Source: an uncultured Bacteroides sp. (GTDB lineage Bacteria; Bacteroidota; Bacteroidia; Bacteroidales; Bacteroidaceae). From it: DNA of 64,000 bases. The translations under genes were made by a program, and so were the position numbers. The notes beneath the pieces are model-generated. The model was not told where the DNA came from, did not search any database, and saw only the letters and a list, made by a program, of their open reading frames with translations. The stretch is taken from the NCBI GenBank assembly GCA_900552075.1, contig URYL01000003.1:154241-218240 (forward strand), read 5' to 3'. Shown in pieces: positions 45,938 to 54,230 of the stretch. Each line of letters opens with the position of its first letter. Position 1 is the stretch's first letter.

Positions 45938-48529
45938 ATGGGTGCGCTGGTGTTTAGAGCGCTTATGCTGACTGTCTTGTGCTGCAAGGTAAGTCATGTC
46001 TGGGCTCAGCAGGACAAGTTGACGATCAAATCAGCAATAGAGAAATTGAGGGAAAAATATGCCGTGATGTTTGTGTATAACGCTTCTCTCAATTTGAATT
46101 TAGGATTCGAAGGAGTCGACATGACCGGCAAGGATTTGCAGGAAAGTCTGCAGACGGTTTTCTCTGGAACAGATATCAAATATGAGGTAAGAGATGGGTA
46201 TGTGTTATTGCAGGAAATCAAGCAATACACTTTGAGCGGATATGTTTATCAGGAAACCGGTGAAGCTGTCGTTCAGGGTACTGTGCTGGATGTGAATACT
46301 GGAAATGGTACCCTGACTGACGAGTCTGGATTCTTCAGCTTGGTGTTACGTGAAGGTCGTCATAAAATCAGGGTGTCGTATATTGGAACAGAAGAAGAAG
46401 TCCGGGATATAGACCTGAAGAGCGACCGGATGGAAACCGTATTTTTGAAGTCCGGTTATAAACTGGAGGAAGTGGTGGTGACGGTAGATGCCCATTCATC
46501 TTTCCATACGCTCCGCGACGGAAAAGAATCCGTGCAGGCAAGAGACTTTGAGCGGGGTGTGTATTTCATGAGTACACCCGATGTGGTCAGCACTTTACAC
46601 AGCTTGTCTGGGGTTTCCTCAGGGGCAGATCCTGCGTCTGGAATGTATGTACATGGAGGCGACCATGATGAAAATCAAATAACGATTGATGGAGCACCTC
46701 TTTATCATGTGAATCATATCGGCGGACTTTTCTCCGCTTTCAATACTGATGTGATAGAGCAGGTGGATTTTTATAAGGGCGGGTTTCCGGCCCGATATGG
46801 GGGACGGCTATCTTCAGTGCTGGAGGCTCGGACTCGTGAGGGTAACTTGCAAGAGTTTCATGGCAAGTTTGCCTTGGGAGCGATGGATGCAAGAATCCAG
46901 CTGGAAGGGCCGATTGTGAAGCGGAAAACTTCGTTTAACGTAGCCTTTCGCCGCACCTGGCTGAATCTGATTCCTGTGCCTCTGTTGGATGTGATAAGCA
47001 TGAAGCAGGAAGGAAATCAAAAAAGAAAATATTTTTTCCATGATCTTACGGCAGGTGTTTCGCATGTGTTTTCAGAAAAAAACCGGTTGCGTGTGGGGCT
47101 TTATTCAGGCTATGACAAGGCACGGATGAATCATTGGCAGACCTATGATGAAGGAATGCGGCAGGAAACTGATCGGTTTGCAGCAGGATGGGGAAATACG
47201 GCCCTGTCGGTCGGATGGGAATCTGTGTGTTCTTCCAGTCTGTCGATGAACCTGACGGGATTCTATACCCATAATTTTGCAAAGTTTCATTATCAGGGGC
47301 AGGTCCAAGTGGGTGACAGGAATGTGGAACAGCAGCGTATGGAAGAAACCAGATACAATAGTTCCACGATTGACGACGTGGGTTACCGGCTGGAAATGGT
47401 ATATCGTCCCGCGTCTGGACACAGACTGCATCTGGGATCGAATTATACGAACCATCTGCTTCGCCCGCAGAATTATGTACGCAGTAGTTTTGTCGATGAT
47501 AATCATTGGACCCCTGAAAGCCGTCAGACTGAAACTGAAATGTCATTTCATGGCAATGAGCTGTCTTTGTTTGCCGAAGACGAAATGACATGGGGGGAGA
47601 AAGTGAAGCTAAATGTTGGAGTGGCTTGGAATCTGTTTGGGGCGAGTCGTCTTACACAAAGTTCCATTGAGCCGAGAGTTTCCTTCAATTATCGGCTGAA
47701 CTCTACGGCCTCGTTGAAAGTTTCAGTCACCAAGATGAGTCAGGCCATGCAGAGGCTGTCGAGCACCTATCTCAATATGCCGATTGACTGCTGGGTGTTT
47801 TCTACAGACAAGACGGGTTATTCTTATTCGTGGCAGCTGACGGCTGGATTCTATAAGGCATGTTCCGATTACGTACATCTGAGGGTAGGTGGCTTCTATA
47901 AGACTATGAATCACCTGATAGAGTACAATGGAATGGAACGCCTGACCCCTTCGGCCGTGGCATGGGAAGAAAATATCAGCAAAGGAAAAGGAATATCGTA
48001 TGGGGCGGAGTGTGAAGCGGCCTACGACAAGGGATCAGTCTCTCTGCATGTGTCTTATACATTGGCTTGGAGCAAACGTTTTTTCCCTGACTTTTATGAT
48101 GGATGGTTCCTTGATAAGTTTGACAACCGTCATACGCTGAACGCTTCATTGAATTGTTCGTTAGGTAAGAAGGTGGATCTTTATGCTTTGTGGCGTTTCC
48201 ATAGCGGAAACCGGTTTACCCTTCCTCAACAGATTGTTTCTGCTCCGTTGATGCCGGACGAGGAGATTGCCCCTTCCGATTTTCTGTTATACGATGTTCC
48301 GAACAATGCGGCATTGCCCGCGTATCATCGGTTGGATTGTGGGGTGCGCTACAGAAAGCCGATGAAGAAAGGACGTGAGCAGATTTGGGACGTATCTATC
48401 TATAATATGTATGCGCGGCACAATGCCTTGTATGCCGAACAAGTATTGAACCCGGATGGAACTGTAGGATGGAAAACTGTAGGGGGACTTCCGTTTTTTC
48501 CGTCGCTTTGTTATACAATTAAATTTTAG
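45938..48529 (+). CDS. TonB-dependent receptor with N-terminal STN signalling domain
   Basis: 863 residues. After a signal peptide (MGALVFRALMLTVLCCKVSHVWAQ) comes an STN domain (about 25-95; IKSAIEKLREKYAVMFVYNASL), then a CarboxypepD_reg-like domain (YTLSGYVYQETGEAVVQGTVLDVNTGNGTLTDESGFFSL) and a plug (about 195-310; GMYVHGGDHDENQITIDGAPLYHVNHIGGLFSAFNTDVIEQVDFYKGGFPARYGGRLSSVLEARTR). A 22-strand outer-membrane barrel follows. It imports an unknown ligand with TonB energy and, through STN, signals to FecR. It precedes a DUF4249 lipoprotein by 6 bp; that pair is common in Bacteroidetes. Confidence 0.92.
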   Translation: MGALVFRALMLTVLCCKVSHVWAQQDKLTIKSAIEKLREKYAVMFVYNASLNLNLGFEGVDMTGKDLQESLQTVFSGTDIKYEVRDGYVLLQEIKQYTLSGYVYQETGEAVVQGTVLDVNTGNGTLTDESGFFSLVLREGRHKIRVSYIGTEEEVRDIDLKSDRMETVFLKSGYKLEEVVVTVDAHSSFHTLRDGKESVQARDFERGVYFMSTPDVVSTLHSLSGVSSGADPASGMYVHGGDHDENQITIDGAPLYHVNHIGGLFSAFNTDVIEQVDFYKGGFPARYGGRLSSVLEARTREGNLQEFHGKFALGAMDARIQLEGPIVKRKTSFNVAFRRTWLNLIPVPLLDVISMKQEGNQKRKYFFHDLTAGVSHVFSEKNRLRVGLYSGYDKARMNHWQTYDEGMRQETDRFAAGWGNTALSVGWESVCSSSLSMNLTGFYTHNFAKFHYQGQVQVGDRNVEQQRMEETRYNSSTIDDVGYRLEMVYRPASGHRLHLGSNYTNHLLRPQNYVRSSFVDDNHWTPESRQTETEMSFHGNELSLFAEDEMTWGEKVKLNVGVAWNLFGASRLTQSSIEPRVSFNYRLNSTASLKVSVTKMSQAMQRLSSTYLNMPIDCWVFSTDKTGYSYSWQLTAGFYKACSDYVHLRVGGFYKTMNHLIEYNGMERLTPSAVAWEENISKGKGISYGAECEAAYDKGSVSLHVSYTLAWSKRFFPDFYDGWFLDKFDNRHTLNASLNCSLGKKVDLYALWRFHSGNRFTLPQQIVSAPLMPDEEIAPSDFLLYDVPNNAALPAYHRLDCGVRYRKPMKKGREQIWDVSIYNMYARHNALYAEQVLNPDGTVGWKTVGGLPFFPSLCYTIKF

Positions 48530-48535
48530 CAGAAC

Positions 48536-49510
48536 ATGAAGAGATTATTGGCGGCGATGTGGCTGCCGGTGATGGGATTGTGCACCTCTTGCGACAAGGA
48601 GGTGACAGTAGAAAATGTGACGGGAAACGGGAAGTTAGTGGTGTATTGCATTCCTTCCAATGTGAAGGATACCACTTTTATCCAGTTGTTGTGGAGCCGT
48701 TCGTTGAATGGAGAAACACAGGCAGACCGGACGACCGACCGGGCTGAGGTTTCTTTCCGTGTGAACGGGGTTGAAAAGGAAACGGGTTATGCCGGTAGGT
48801 TGCCGAGGTATGGAAATGGAAATACTTTCTATGCCGTAGGAAGATTGAAGGAGGGGGACGAAGTGGAAGTCAAGGCGCAACTTCCTGGATTACCAGCCGT
48901 CACTGCCCGGACCTCAGTTCCTTCTTGTTTCCCGTTGGAAAAGGTAGAAGGGATTCGTTTGAGCGTATGCGGGTATCAAGCTGTAAGGTTCCAGATAACC
49001 TTGCGAGACTGTGCGGAGGTGAAAAATTATTATGGGATAAGGATACTGCGTAAACGCATATTTCCTGAGGGTGTCACGATTGGAGTACCCGATTCGGTAG
49101 TAAAACCGCTGGTCTTGAACGTGGAAAATGAACCACTTATGAGCAACAAGCTCGGAGTGGATGATGTGTTCGATTTGTCTAATGACTTTTATCAGCATTT
49201 GTATATCTACAGTGATAACCAGATAAACGGAAGGACTTATACCTTGAGCCTGGACTGCTTTGAGCGAAACCACGGTACAGCACAGCCTGCAGACGATAGG
49301 GTCTATTATAAGGTCGTATTGTTTGCACTTTCGCCTGACTTGTATAAATACTTGAAATCTGTAAATGCTTTAAATAACAATGATCTGGGAAAGGCTGGAC
49401 TGGCTCCTATATATAAAAGGTATACTAATGTCGTCAATGGTATTGGGATTGTGGGCGGTTGTCATTTGTATGAAACAGACTGGATGGAAGCTTCTGACTT
49501 TTGCCGGTAA
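48536..49510 (+). CDS. DUF4249 lipoprotein
   Basis: 324 residues. MKRLLAAMWLPVMGLCTSC has a lipobox with Cys at residue 19, then DKEVT, an acidic stretch after the cysteine like Bacteroides surface lipoproteins. The body has DUF4249-type features: GKLVVYCIPSNVKDTTFIQLLWSRSL, RAEVSFRVNGVEKETGYAGRLP, GDEVEVKAQLPGLPAVTARTSVPS, and a C-terminal KVVLFALSPDLYKYLKSVNALNNND. DUF4249 genes usually follow a TonB receptor, as here, so it may be a surface ligand-binding partner. Ligand unknown. Confidence 0.86.
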   Translation: MKRLLAAMWLPVMGLCTSCDKEVTVENVTGNGKLVVYCIPSNVKDTTFIQLLWSRSLNGETQADRTTDRAEVSFRVNGVEKETGYAGRLPRYGNGNTFYAVGRLKEGDEVEVKAQLPGLPAVTARTSVPSCFPLEKVEGIRLSVCGYQAVRFQITLRDCAEVKNYYGIRILRKRIFPEGVTIGVPDSVVKPLVLNVENEPLMSNKLGVDDVFDLSNDFYQHLYIYSDNQINGRTYTLSLDCFERNHGTAQPADDRVYYKVVLFALSPDLYKYLKSVNALNNNDLGKAGLAPIYKRYTNVVNGIGIVGGCHLYETDWMEASDFCR

Positions 49511-49536
49511 AATCTCTCTTTGAATTGTAAATATTT

Positions 49537-49544
49537 TAATTTTG
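49537..49544 (+). promoter_or_regulatory. -7 box upstream of the DUF3575 fimbrial operon
   Basis: TAATTTTG, a perfect TAnnTTTG match 104 bp before the DUF3575 start. No -33 at the usual distance was seen, so a separate sigma factor or readthrough from the receptor operon is possible. Confidence 0.4.
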
Positions 49545-49647
49545 GTTAAATGACAGTTGGAAGAATAGTACTAAACAGGTTTTTTATCCCTTAGGCTATG
49601 GGGACTGGATAGATGAGTGAAGACAAAAGCAGTTCCTGTTTTATGAT

Positions 49648-50904
49648 ATGCAAAGACAACGACTAGACAAGAAAGACAGATGGGGAGGGTTAAAGCAGTA
49701 CATGTTTCTGCTTTCTTTCCTATGCTGGCAACACATCAGTGCACAGACAAATTCTTCTCACGATTCTGTCCGCATTTTTTTCAGGCAGGGAGTAGACAAG
49801 CTTGATTTGAATTACAGAGCCAATGAAGAAAAGCTGGGCCGGTTTTCCAGGCAATTGATGGAATTGAACAACCGAAAGGTACGCTATGGGAATGTACGGG
49901 TATTTTCTTCTGCTTCTCCTGAAGGCCCGTCTGCCTTGAATGAAATTTTAGCGCGAAACCGAGCTAAGGTGCTTTTAGACTACATGCGGAGCCATGTGGA
50001 ATGGTCGGGAGTAGAGTTTGAGATGACGCCGGTGGAACTGGACTGGAGCTTGTTCAGACAATTGGTAAACAGTTCAGACCTCCCAGAGAAGAAACAGGTA
50101 TTGGAAATTCTTGAAAAGGAGCCTGAGTCGGACCGGAAAAGATTGCTGAAAAGCCTGAAAGGTGGTCGCGTCTGGAACGAGATGCTCCGCAGTTTATATC
50201 CTGACATGCGAACCTGTGTACTCTATGTTCACTACATTCCTCAGGGAGACAGCCTGTCTTTTGATTGGGTAAAGCCGGATATTTCTCTTGCTCTTGATTC
50301 GCTTGTAATGCCTGTACGAGGTTTGAAGTTTCGGGAAAAAAGACATTTCCTTATGGCTGTAAAGACCAACTTGCTGTATGATATACTGGCTATTCCCAAT
50401 GTGGGAGTGGAGTTCGATCTCGGAAAAGGATGGAGTGTAGGCGGAAACTGGATGTATGCATGGTGGAAAAGAGACAAGTCGAACCTGTACTGGCGTTCGT
50501 ATGGAGGCGAGCTGTTCATTCGGAAGTATTGGGGAAGAGTGGTGGAAGACCGGCCTTTGTCCGGGCATCATTTGGGCTTGTACGGGCAGATGCTGACCTA
50601 CGACCTTGAGATGGGTGGACGTGGGTATATCGGCGGACAACCAGGCGGAACTTTATGGGACAAGGCACATCATGGAGCTGGTGTTGAATACGGTTATTCC
50701 CTGCCCATAGGCAGAAGGCTGAACCTGGATTTTACGCTGGGACTGGGCTACTTGGGAGGAATTTGTCATGAATATCTGCCGGCCGACAAATATTACGTGT
50801 GGCAGGTCACCAAACAACGCCATTGGATAGGGCCTACTAAAGCTGAAGTTTCTTTGGTGTGGCTTTTAGGAAACAAAATAACTAATCGGGAAAAAAGAGA
50901 GTAA
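49648..50904 (+). CDS. OmpA-like/DUF3575 protein (fimbrial-locus outer-membrane protein)
   Basis: 418 residues. A signal peptide ends ...LSFLCWQHISAQ; the start may be 49648 or the ATG at 49702. Residues about 35-140 look like an OmpA-like peptidoglycan-associated domain (VRIFFRQGVDKLDLNYRANEE; VRVFSSASPEGPSALNEILARNRAKVLLDYM). The C-terminal half is DUF3575 (MAVKTNLLYDILAIPNVGVEFDLGKGWSVGGNWMYAWWKRDKSN), a predicted outer-membrane beta-barrel-like domain. Such genes begin many Bacteroidetes fimbrial operons. It is followed by DUF5119 after 4 bp. Confidence 0.82.
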   Translation: MQRQRLDKKDRWGGLKQYMFLLSFLCWQHISAQTNSSHDSVRIFFRQGVDKLDLNYRANEEKLGRFSRQLMELNNRKVRYGNVRVFSSASPEGPSALNEILARNRAKVLLDYMRSHVEWSGVEFEMTPVELDWSLFRQLVNSSDLPEKKQVLEILEKEPESDRKRLLKSLKGGRVWNEMLRSLYPDMRTCVLYVHYIPQGDSLSFDWVKPDISLALDSLVMPVRGLKFREKRHFLMAVKTNLLYDILAIPNVGVEFDLGKGWSVGGNWMYAWWKRDKSNLYWRSYGGELFIRKYWGRVVEDRPLSGHHLGLYGQMLTYDLEMGGRGYIGGQPGGTLWDKAHHGAGVEYGYSLPIGRRLNLDFTLGLGYLGGICHEYLPADKYYVWQVTKQRHWIGPTKAEVSLVWLLGNKITNREKRE

Positions 50905-50908
50905 GGTT

Positions 50909-51859
50909 ATGGATAGAACAGACATGAATAAGCTGCTGAAAGCAGTCATGATAATGATAATCCTTACGGTGTGTTTTGTGTCATGCAGGCACAAGGAACT
51001 TTATGATGAGAAGATATTTGCTGCCGATGTGAGAGTCGTTTTCGACTGGACCAAATCACCGGATGCCCATGTGGAAACGATGCGTGTATACCTCTTTCCC
51101 CTGGATGGTGGAAAAGCCTTGCAATATGAATTCGCTGATTTACAGGGAGGAAAAATCACCGTACCGGTAGGGCGTTACAAGGCTTTGTGCATCAATTCGG
51201 ATACGGATTCCCTGCTTTACCGTGATATGGACAGGTATGATACTTTCGAGGTCTATTCTTCGGAAGGGAATCTAAATGCGGCTGCATATGCGGCGCTGAA
51301 TCAGGATGAATCTCCGGCCGAACGTGTGGGTCTTTCCCCCGACCGTTTTTATGCAGACCGGATAGAAAATCTACGTCTGGAAGTTACGGAGAGCGAGCAG
51401 ACCATACGTTTTCTTCCAGAGAACCTGGCTTGCCGTTATCGGATAGAAATCCGAAATGTATCGAATCTGCAATATGTGGCTGCCGGATGGGTGACAGGAG
51501 GACTTTCCGGAATGTCGGTCGGGAGATTTTTGGGAGAAAACCAGTTGGATGCGGAACCGGTCATTATTCCTTTTGAAATGCATTCGGATGGGGTTTCTAC
51601 TTTGAAAACGGAGTTCCTGACTTTTGGAGAGTATTCTTTGAAACAGATTCACAAGATAGCGGTACATGTAGTTATGCCCGATGGCAATGACAAATGTTAT
51701 CTCTACGATGTGAGCGAACAGATACATACGGCTCCCAATCCCCGCGACGTGCTGATTATTCTGGACGGCCTTCCTTTGCCGAAGCCGATTGTGCCTGGAG
51801 GAGGATTCCATGCTTCCGTGGATGAGTGGGAAAGCATTGACGTGGACTTACCAATGTAA
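50909..51859 (+). CDS. DUF5119 fimbrial-associated lipoprotein
   Basis: 316 residues. A lipobox near MIMIILTVCFVSC, then RHKELYDEK. The body has the DUF5119-type stretch VRVVFDWTKSPDAHVETMRVYLFPLDGGKALQYEFADLQGGKITVPVGRYKALCINSDTDSLLYRD, with a C-terminal half in beta strands. Its fold should resemble Mfa2/FimB-like anchor proteins of Porphyromonas and Bacteroides fimbriae, so it probably acts as an anchor or assembly protein; the specific role is inferred. It lies between the OmpA/DUF3575 gene and the first fimbrillin. Confidence 0.8.
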   Translation: MDRTDMNKLLKAVMIMIILTVCFVSCRHKELYDEKIFAADVRVVFDWTKSPDAHVETMRVYLFPLDGGKALQYEFADLQGGKITVPVGRYKALCINSDTDSLLYRDMDRYDTFEVYSSEGNLNAAAYAALNQDESPAERVGLSPDRFYADRIENLRLEVTESEQTIRFLPENLACRYRIEIRNVSNLQYVAAGWVTGGLSGMSVGRFLGENQLDAEPVIIPFEMHSDGVSTLKTEFLTFGEYSLKQIHKIAVHVVMPDGNDKCYLYDVSEQIHTAPNPRDVLIILDGLPLPKPIVPGGGFHASVDEWESIDVDLPM

Positions 51860-51934
51860 ACAGACTGACAAAAACATATTTACAAAAACTGACAACTTAT
51901 ATTTTAGATTACTAACAACTTAACTAAATTTTAA

Positions 51935-53077
51935 ATGAAAAAGAATCTTGTTTTGGCAGCCGTTGTACTGGCTGCAATGTCCTCTTGCTCAAAAGATGAA
52001 GTGATAGAGGTTAATAATGGGAATGCAATTGCCTTCAGGGCATCCGTCGATAAGGCAATTTCACGAGGTCCGGTCACAAATCTGGCCAATTTGAATGTCT
52101 TTAATGTGACTGCGATTGGTAATGATAAAAACTATTTTACCAATCTGGAAGTAAGATCTTCTAATGGAGGAGTGGAGTGGAAGACTGCTTCTACTTATTA
52201 CTGGCCGAGCTTTGACCTTGCTTTCTTTGCTTATGCCCCTCAAGATTTAGGTAACGGACAGGTTACGATTAATGATGTAAAGAAGAAAATTACAAGTTTC
52301 TCTCCTAATCAGATTGTAGCTGAGCAGAAAGATCTTGTCATTGCTTACAATACAGGAAACAAAGCGAATAATGAAAGTGCTGGAGTAGCTTTGAACTTCA
52401 AGCATGCGTTGTCGCAGATTGAAGTGCAGGCAAAATGTCTGAACCCGAACATTAAGATTGAAGTCCTCGGGGTAAAGGTGATGAATGTGGCAAGAACCGC
52501 AGATTTTACTTTCCCGGAAAGTGAGGCTACCGGTACTTCTTATCAGTTGCCCCGAACTCAGTGGGATAATTATGAAGGAGCAGACCAAGGGAATGGCTAT
52601 ATGGTTAAAGGAACAAATGCCGTAACCTTGACGGAGAATCCTCAGAGTATCATGATGGGCACAGATAACTTCATGCTGATTCCGCAACAGTTGGTAGGCT
52701 GGGAAGCTACTTCGCAGCAGACGGGTGCTTACTTATCTGTGTTGTGCCGTATTTATAGCAAGGATGGAAACAATGAGGTCTTATTGTATCCTTTGGCTAC
52801 TTCTTCGGATAAGAAAGAAGGTAAATACGGACTTTCTGCCGTAGCGATTAATACTGAGTGGTTGCCGGGCAAGAAGTATACTTACACCTTGACCTTCTGC
52901 GGTGACGGAAGTGGTGCTGGAAGAATTGACCCGAATCCGGATGCAAATGATCCTACCATTGATCAGACTCCTGTTCCAAATGGTAAAGGCGGTGACTTGA
53001 TTTTGGGAGCACCGATCAAGTTTACGGTGCAGGTAGACAACTGGACTCCGGCATCAGTTGATATCAACATGAATTAA
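51935..53077 (+). CDS. Fimbrillin family protein (Mfa-like shaft subunit candidate)
   Basis: 380 residues. MKKNLVLAAVVLAAMSSC followed by SKDEVIEV gives a lipoprotein with an acidic stretch after the Cys. The pattern GNAIAFRASVDKAISRG then LNVFNVTAIGNDKNYFTNLEV...WKTASTYYWPSFDLAFFAYAP is characteristic of Mfa1/FimA-like fimbrillins, which are secreted as lipoproteins, cleaved by an Arg/Lys-type protease and polymerised by strand exchange. The C-terminus KFTVQVDNWTPASVDINMN fits a subunit beta strand. A hairpin follows at 53112-53184. Confidence 0.85.
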   Translation: MKKNLVLAAVVLAAMSSCSKDEVIEVNNGNAIAFRASVDKAISRGPVTNLANLNVFNVTAIGNDKNYFTNLEVRSSNGGVEWKTASTYYWPSFDLAFFAYAPQDLGNGQVTINDVKKKITSFSPNQIVAEQKDLVIAYNTGNKANNESAGVALNFKHALSQIEVQAKCLNPNIKIEVLGVKVMNVARTADFTFPESEATGTSYQLPRTQWDNYEGADQGNGYMVKGTNAVTLTENPQSIMMGTDNFMLIPQQLVGWEATSQQTGAYLSVLCRIYSKDGNNEVLLYPLATSSDKKEGKYGLSAVAINTEWLPGKKYTYTLTFCGDGSGAGRIDPNPDANDPTIDQTPVPNGKGGDLILGAPIKFTVQVDNWTPASVDINMN

Positions 53078-53111
53078 GGGACGATATAACCCTCAGCAGT
53101 AAAGTTTTTAT

Positions 53112-53190
53112 AGCGCAAGAGGATGAGGACACTATGTCTTTAGTTTCATAATGTTCGTTATTAATGCCTCATTCTTCTTGCGCTTTTATT
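53112..53190 (+). terminator. Long imperfect hairpin with T-rich end between the two fimbrillin genes
   Basis: The left arm at 53112-53128 and right arm at 53167-53184 pair as AGCGCAAGA/TCTTGCGCT and ATGAGG/CCTCAT with a small bulge, a 38-nt loop, and TTTTATTTTATT after. The hairpin lies before the ATG at 53214 of the second fimbrillin. It could act as an attenuator, limiting expression of the minor subunits downstream of the major one. Confidence 0.6.
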
Positions 53191-53213
53191 TTATTAAGCT
53201 TTTAAAGAAAAAT

Positions 53214-54188
53214 ATGGAGAGAGGTGGTTTTTGGGGGATTTTGTTTTTGGGTGCAATGCTTATAGGACTGATGTCGTGTCGGCAGGATGAACACATGGCA
53301 GCCGAAATAGCCCCAATCAGTTTTTGCTCGGATGTGAATGGGATGGAATGGCAGATAGGTGCATTGCGTACCGGTACACAAGGAAACGCCAGTCAGCCTT
53401 CGAGAGGTGTTCTGGTGTCTACAAGTACGATGCATAGCCGTTTGGGTTGCTGGGCCAGCATGTATAGTACGACAGAGACCTGGAATGAACAATCTTCCAT
53501 TAACCTGATGAATAATCGTGAGGTTACTCGAGATTTGTCGTATCGCTCCGACGTCTACTGGCCCGGAGCCTGGCAGAAGGTACGTTTTTTTGCGTATGCA
53601 CCTTACGGTAATTCTGGCTTGTCGTTTTTGGAAAACCGTTCCGGTTATCCGGCTTTTGAGTATACGGCACCTTTGGATGTGGCTGCCCAGGAAGATATTT
53701 TGGTAGCTTCTACCGAAGAGTATCCGGGAGACTTTAATCAGGTGGTGCCGTTGACTTTCAAGCATGCCATGACCGCAATCCGGTTTGTCGATATGGGAAT
53801 GCCTCAAGGCACGGTGACGAAGATTACCGTATCGGGAGTATATGGGAAAGCGCGTCATTATGTAGGAAAGAATATGTGGGACAGTTATTCGATGGTGACT
53901 GATTTCGTGTTTCCAGTGAACTATCAGACGGCTGAGGCCGAAGATGCGAACGTGGAAATCAGGAATGACATCAATCGTCTGATTCTGATTCCGCAAGTGC
54001 TGCCTACAGGAGCCAAGCTGAAGCTGGAACTGCAAGACGCATCGGGCGCGGTTACCGAGTATACAGCCAGTCTGGCAGATACGGAATGGCAGATGGGTAA
54101 GATTGTGAGATACAATCTGAGTATTCAGGAACGGGCCCTGGTAGTAGTGGGCGATTTGAGTGATTGGATGGATGGAGGTGAGTTATAA
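53214..54188 (+). CDS. Second fimbrillin-family lipoprotein
   Basis: 325 residues from MERGGFWGILFLGAMLIGLMSC, chosen because this gives a lipobox. The longer in-frame start at 53151 would place coding over the hairpin. After the Cys is RQDEH. The body resembles the upstream fimbrillin: WNEQSSINLMNNREVTRDLSYRSDVYWPGAWQKVRFFAYAP and EYTAPLDVAAQEDILVASTEEYPGD...VPLTFKHAMTAIRFVDMG. It is probably a minor or accessory fimbrial subunit. The gene is in the same operon, 42 bp before a large lipoprotein gene. Confidence 0.78.
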   Translation: MERGGFWGILFLGAMLIGLMSCRQDEHMAAEIAPISFCSDVNGMEWQIGALRTGTQGNASQPSRGVLVSTSTMHSRLGCWASMYSTTETWNEQSSINLMNNREVTRDLSYRSDVYWPGAWQKVRFFAYAPYGNSGLSFLENRSGYPAFEYTAPLDVAAQEDILVASTEEYPGDFNQVVPLTFKHAMTAIRFVDMGMPQGTVTKITVSGVYGKARHYVGKNMWDSYSMVTDFVFPVNYQTAEAEDANVEIRNDINRLILIPQVLPTGAKLKLELQDASGAVTEYTASLADTEWQMGKIVRYNLSIQERALVVVGDLSDWMDGGEL

Positions 54189-54230
54189 TTACAGGAACAC
54201 AAAATTGAAAATCAAGGATAAAAGATATAA

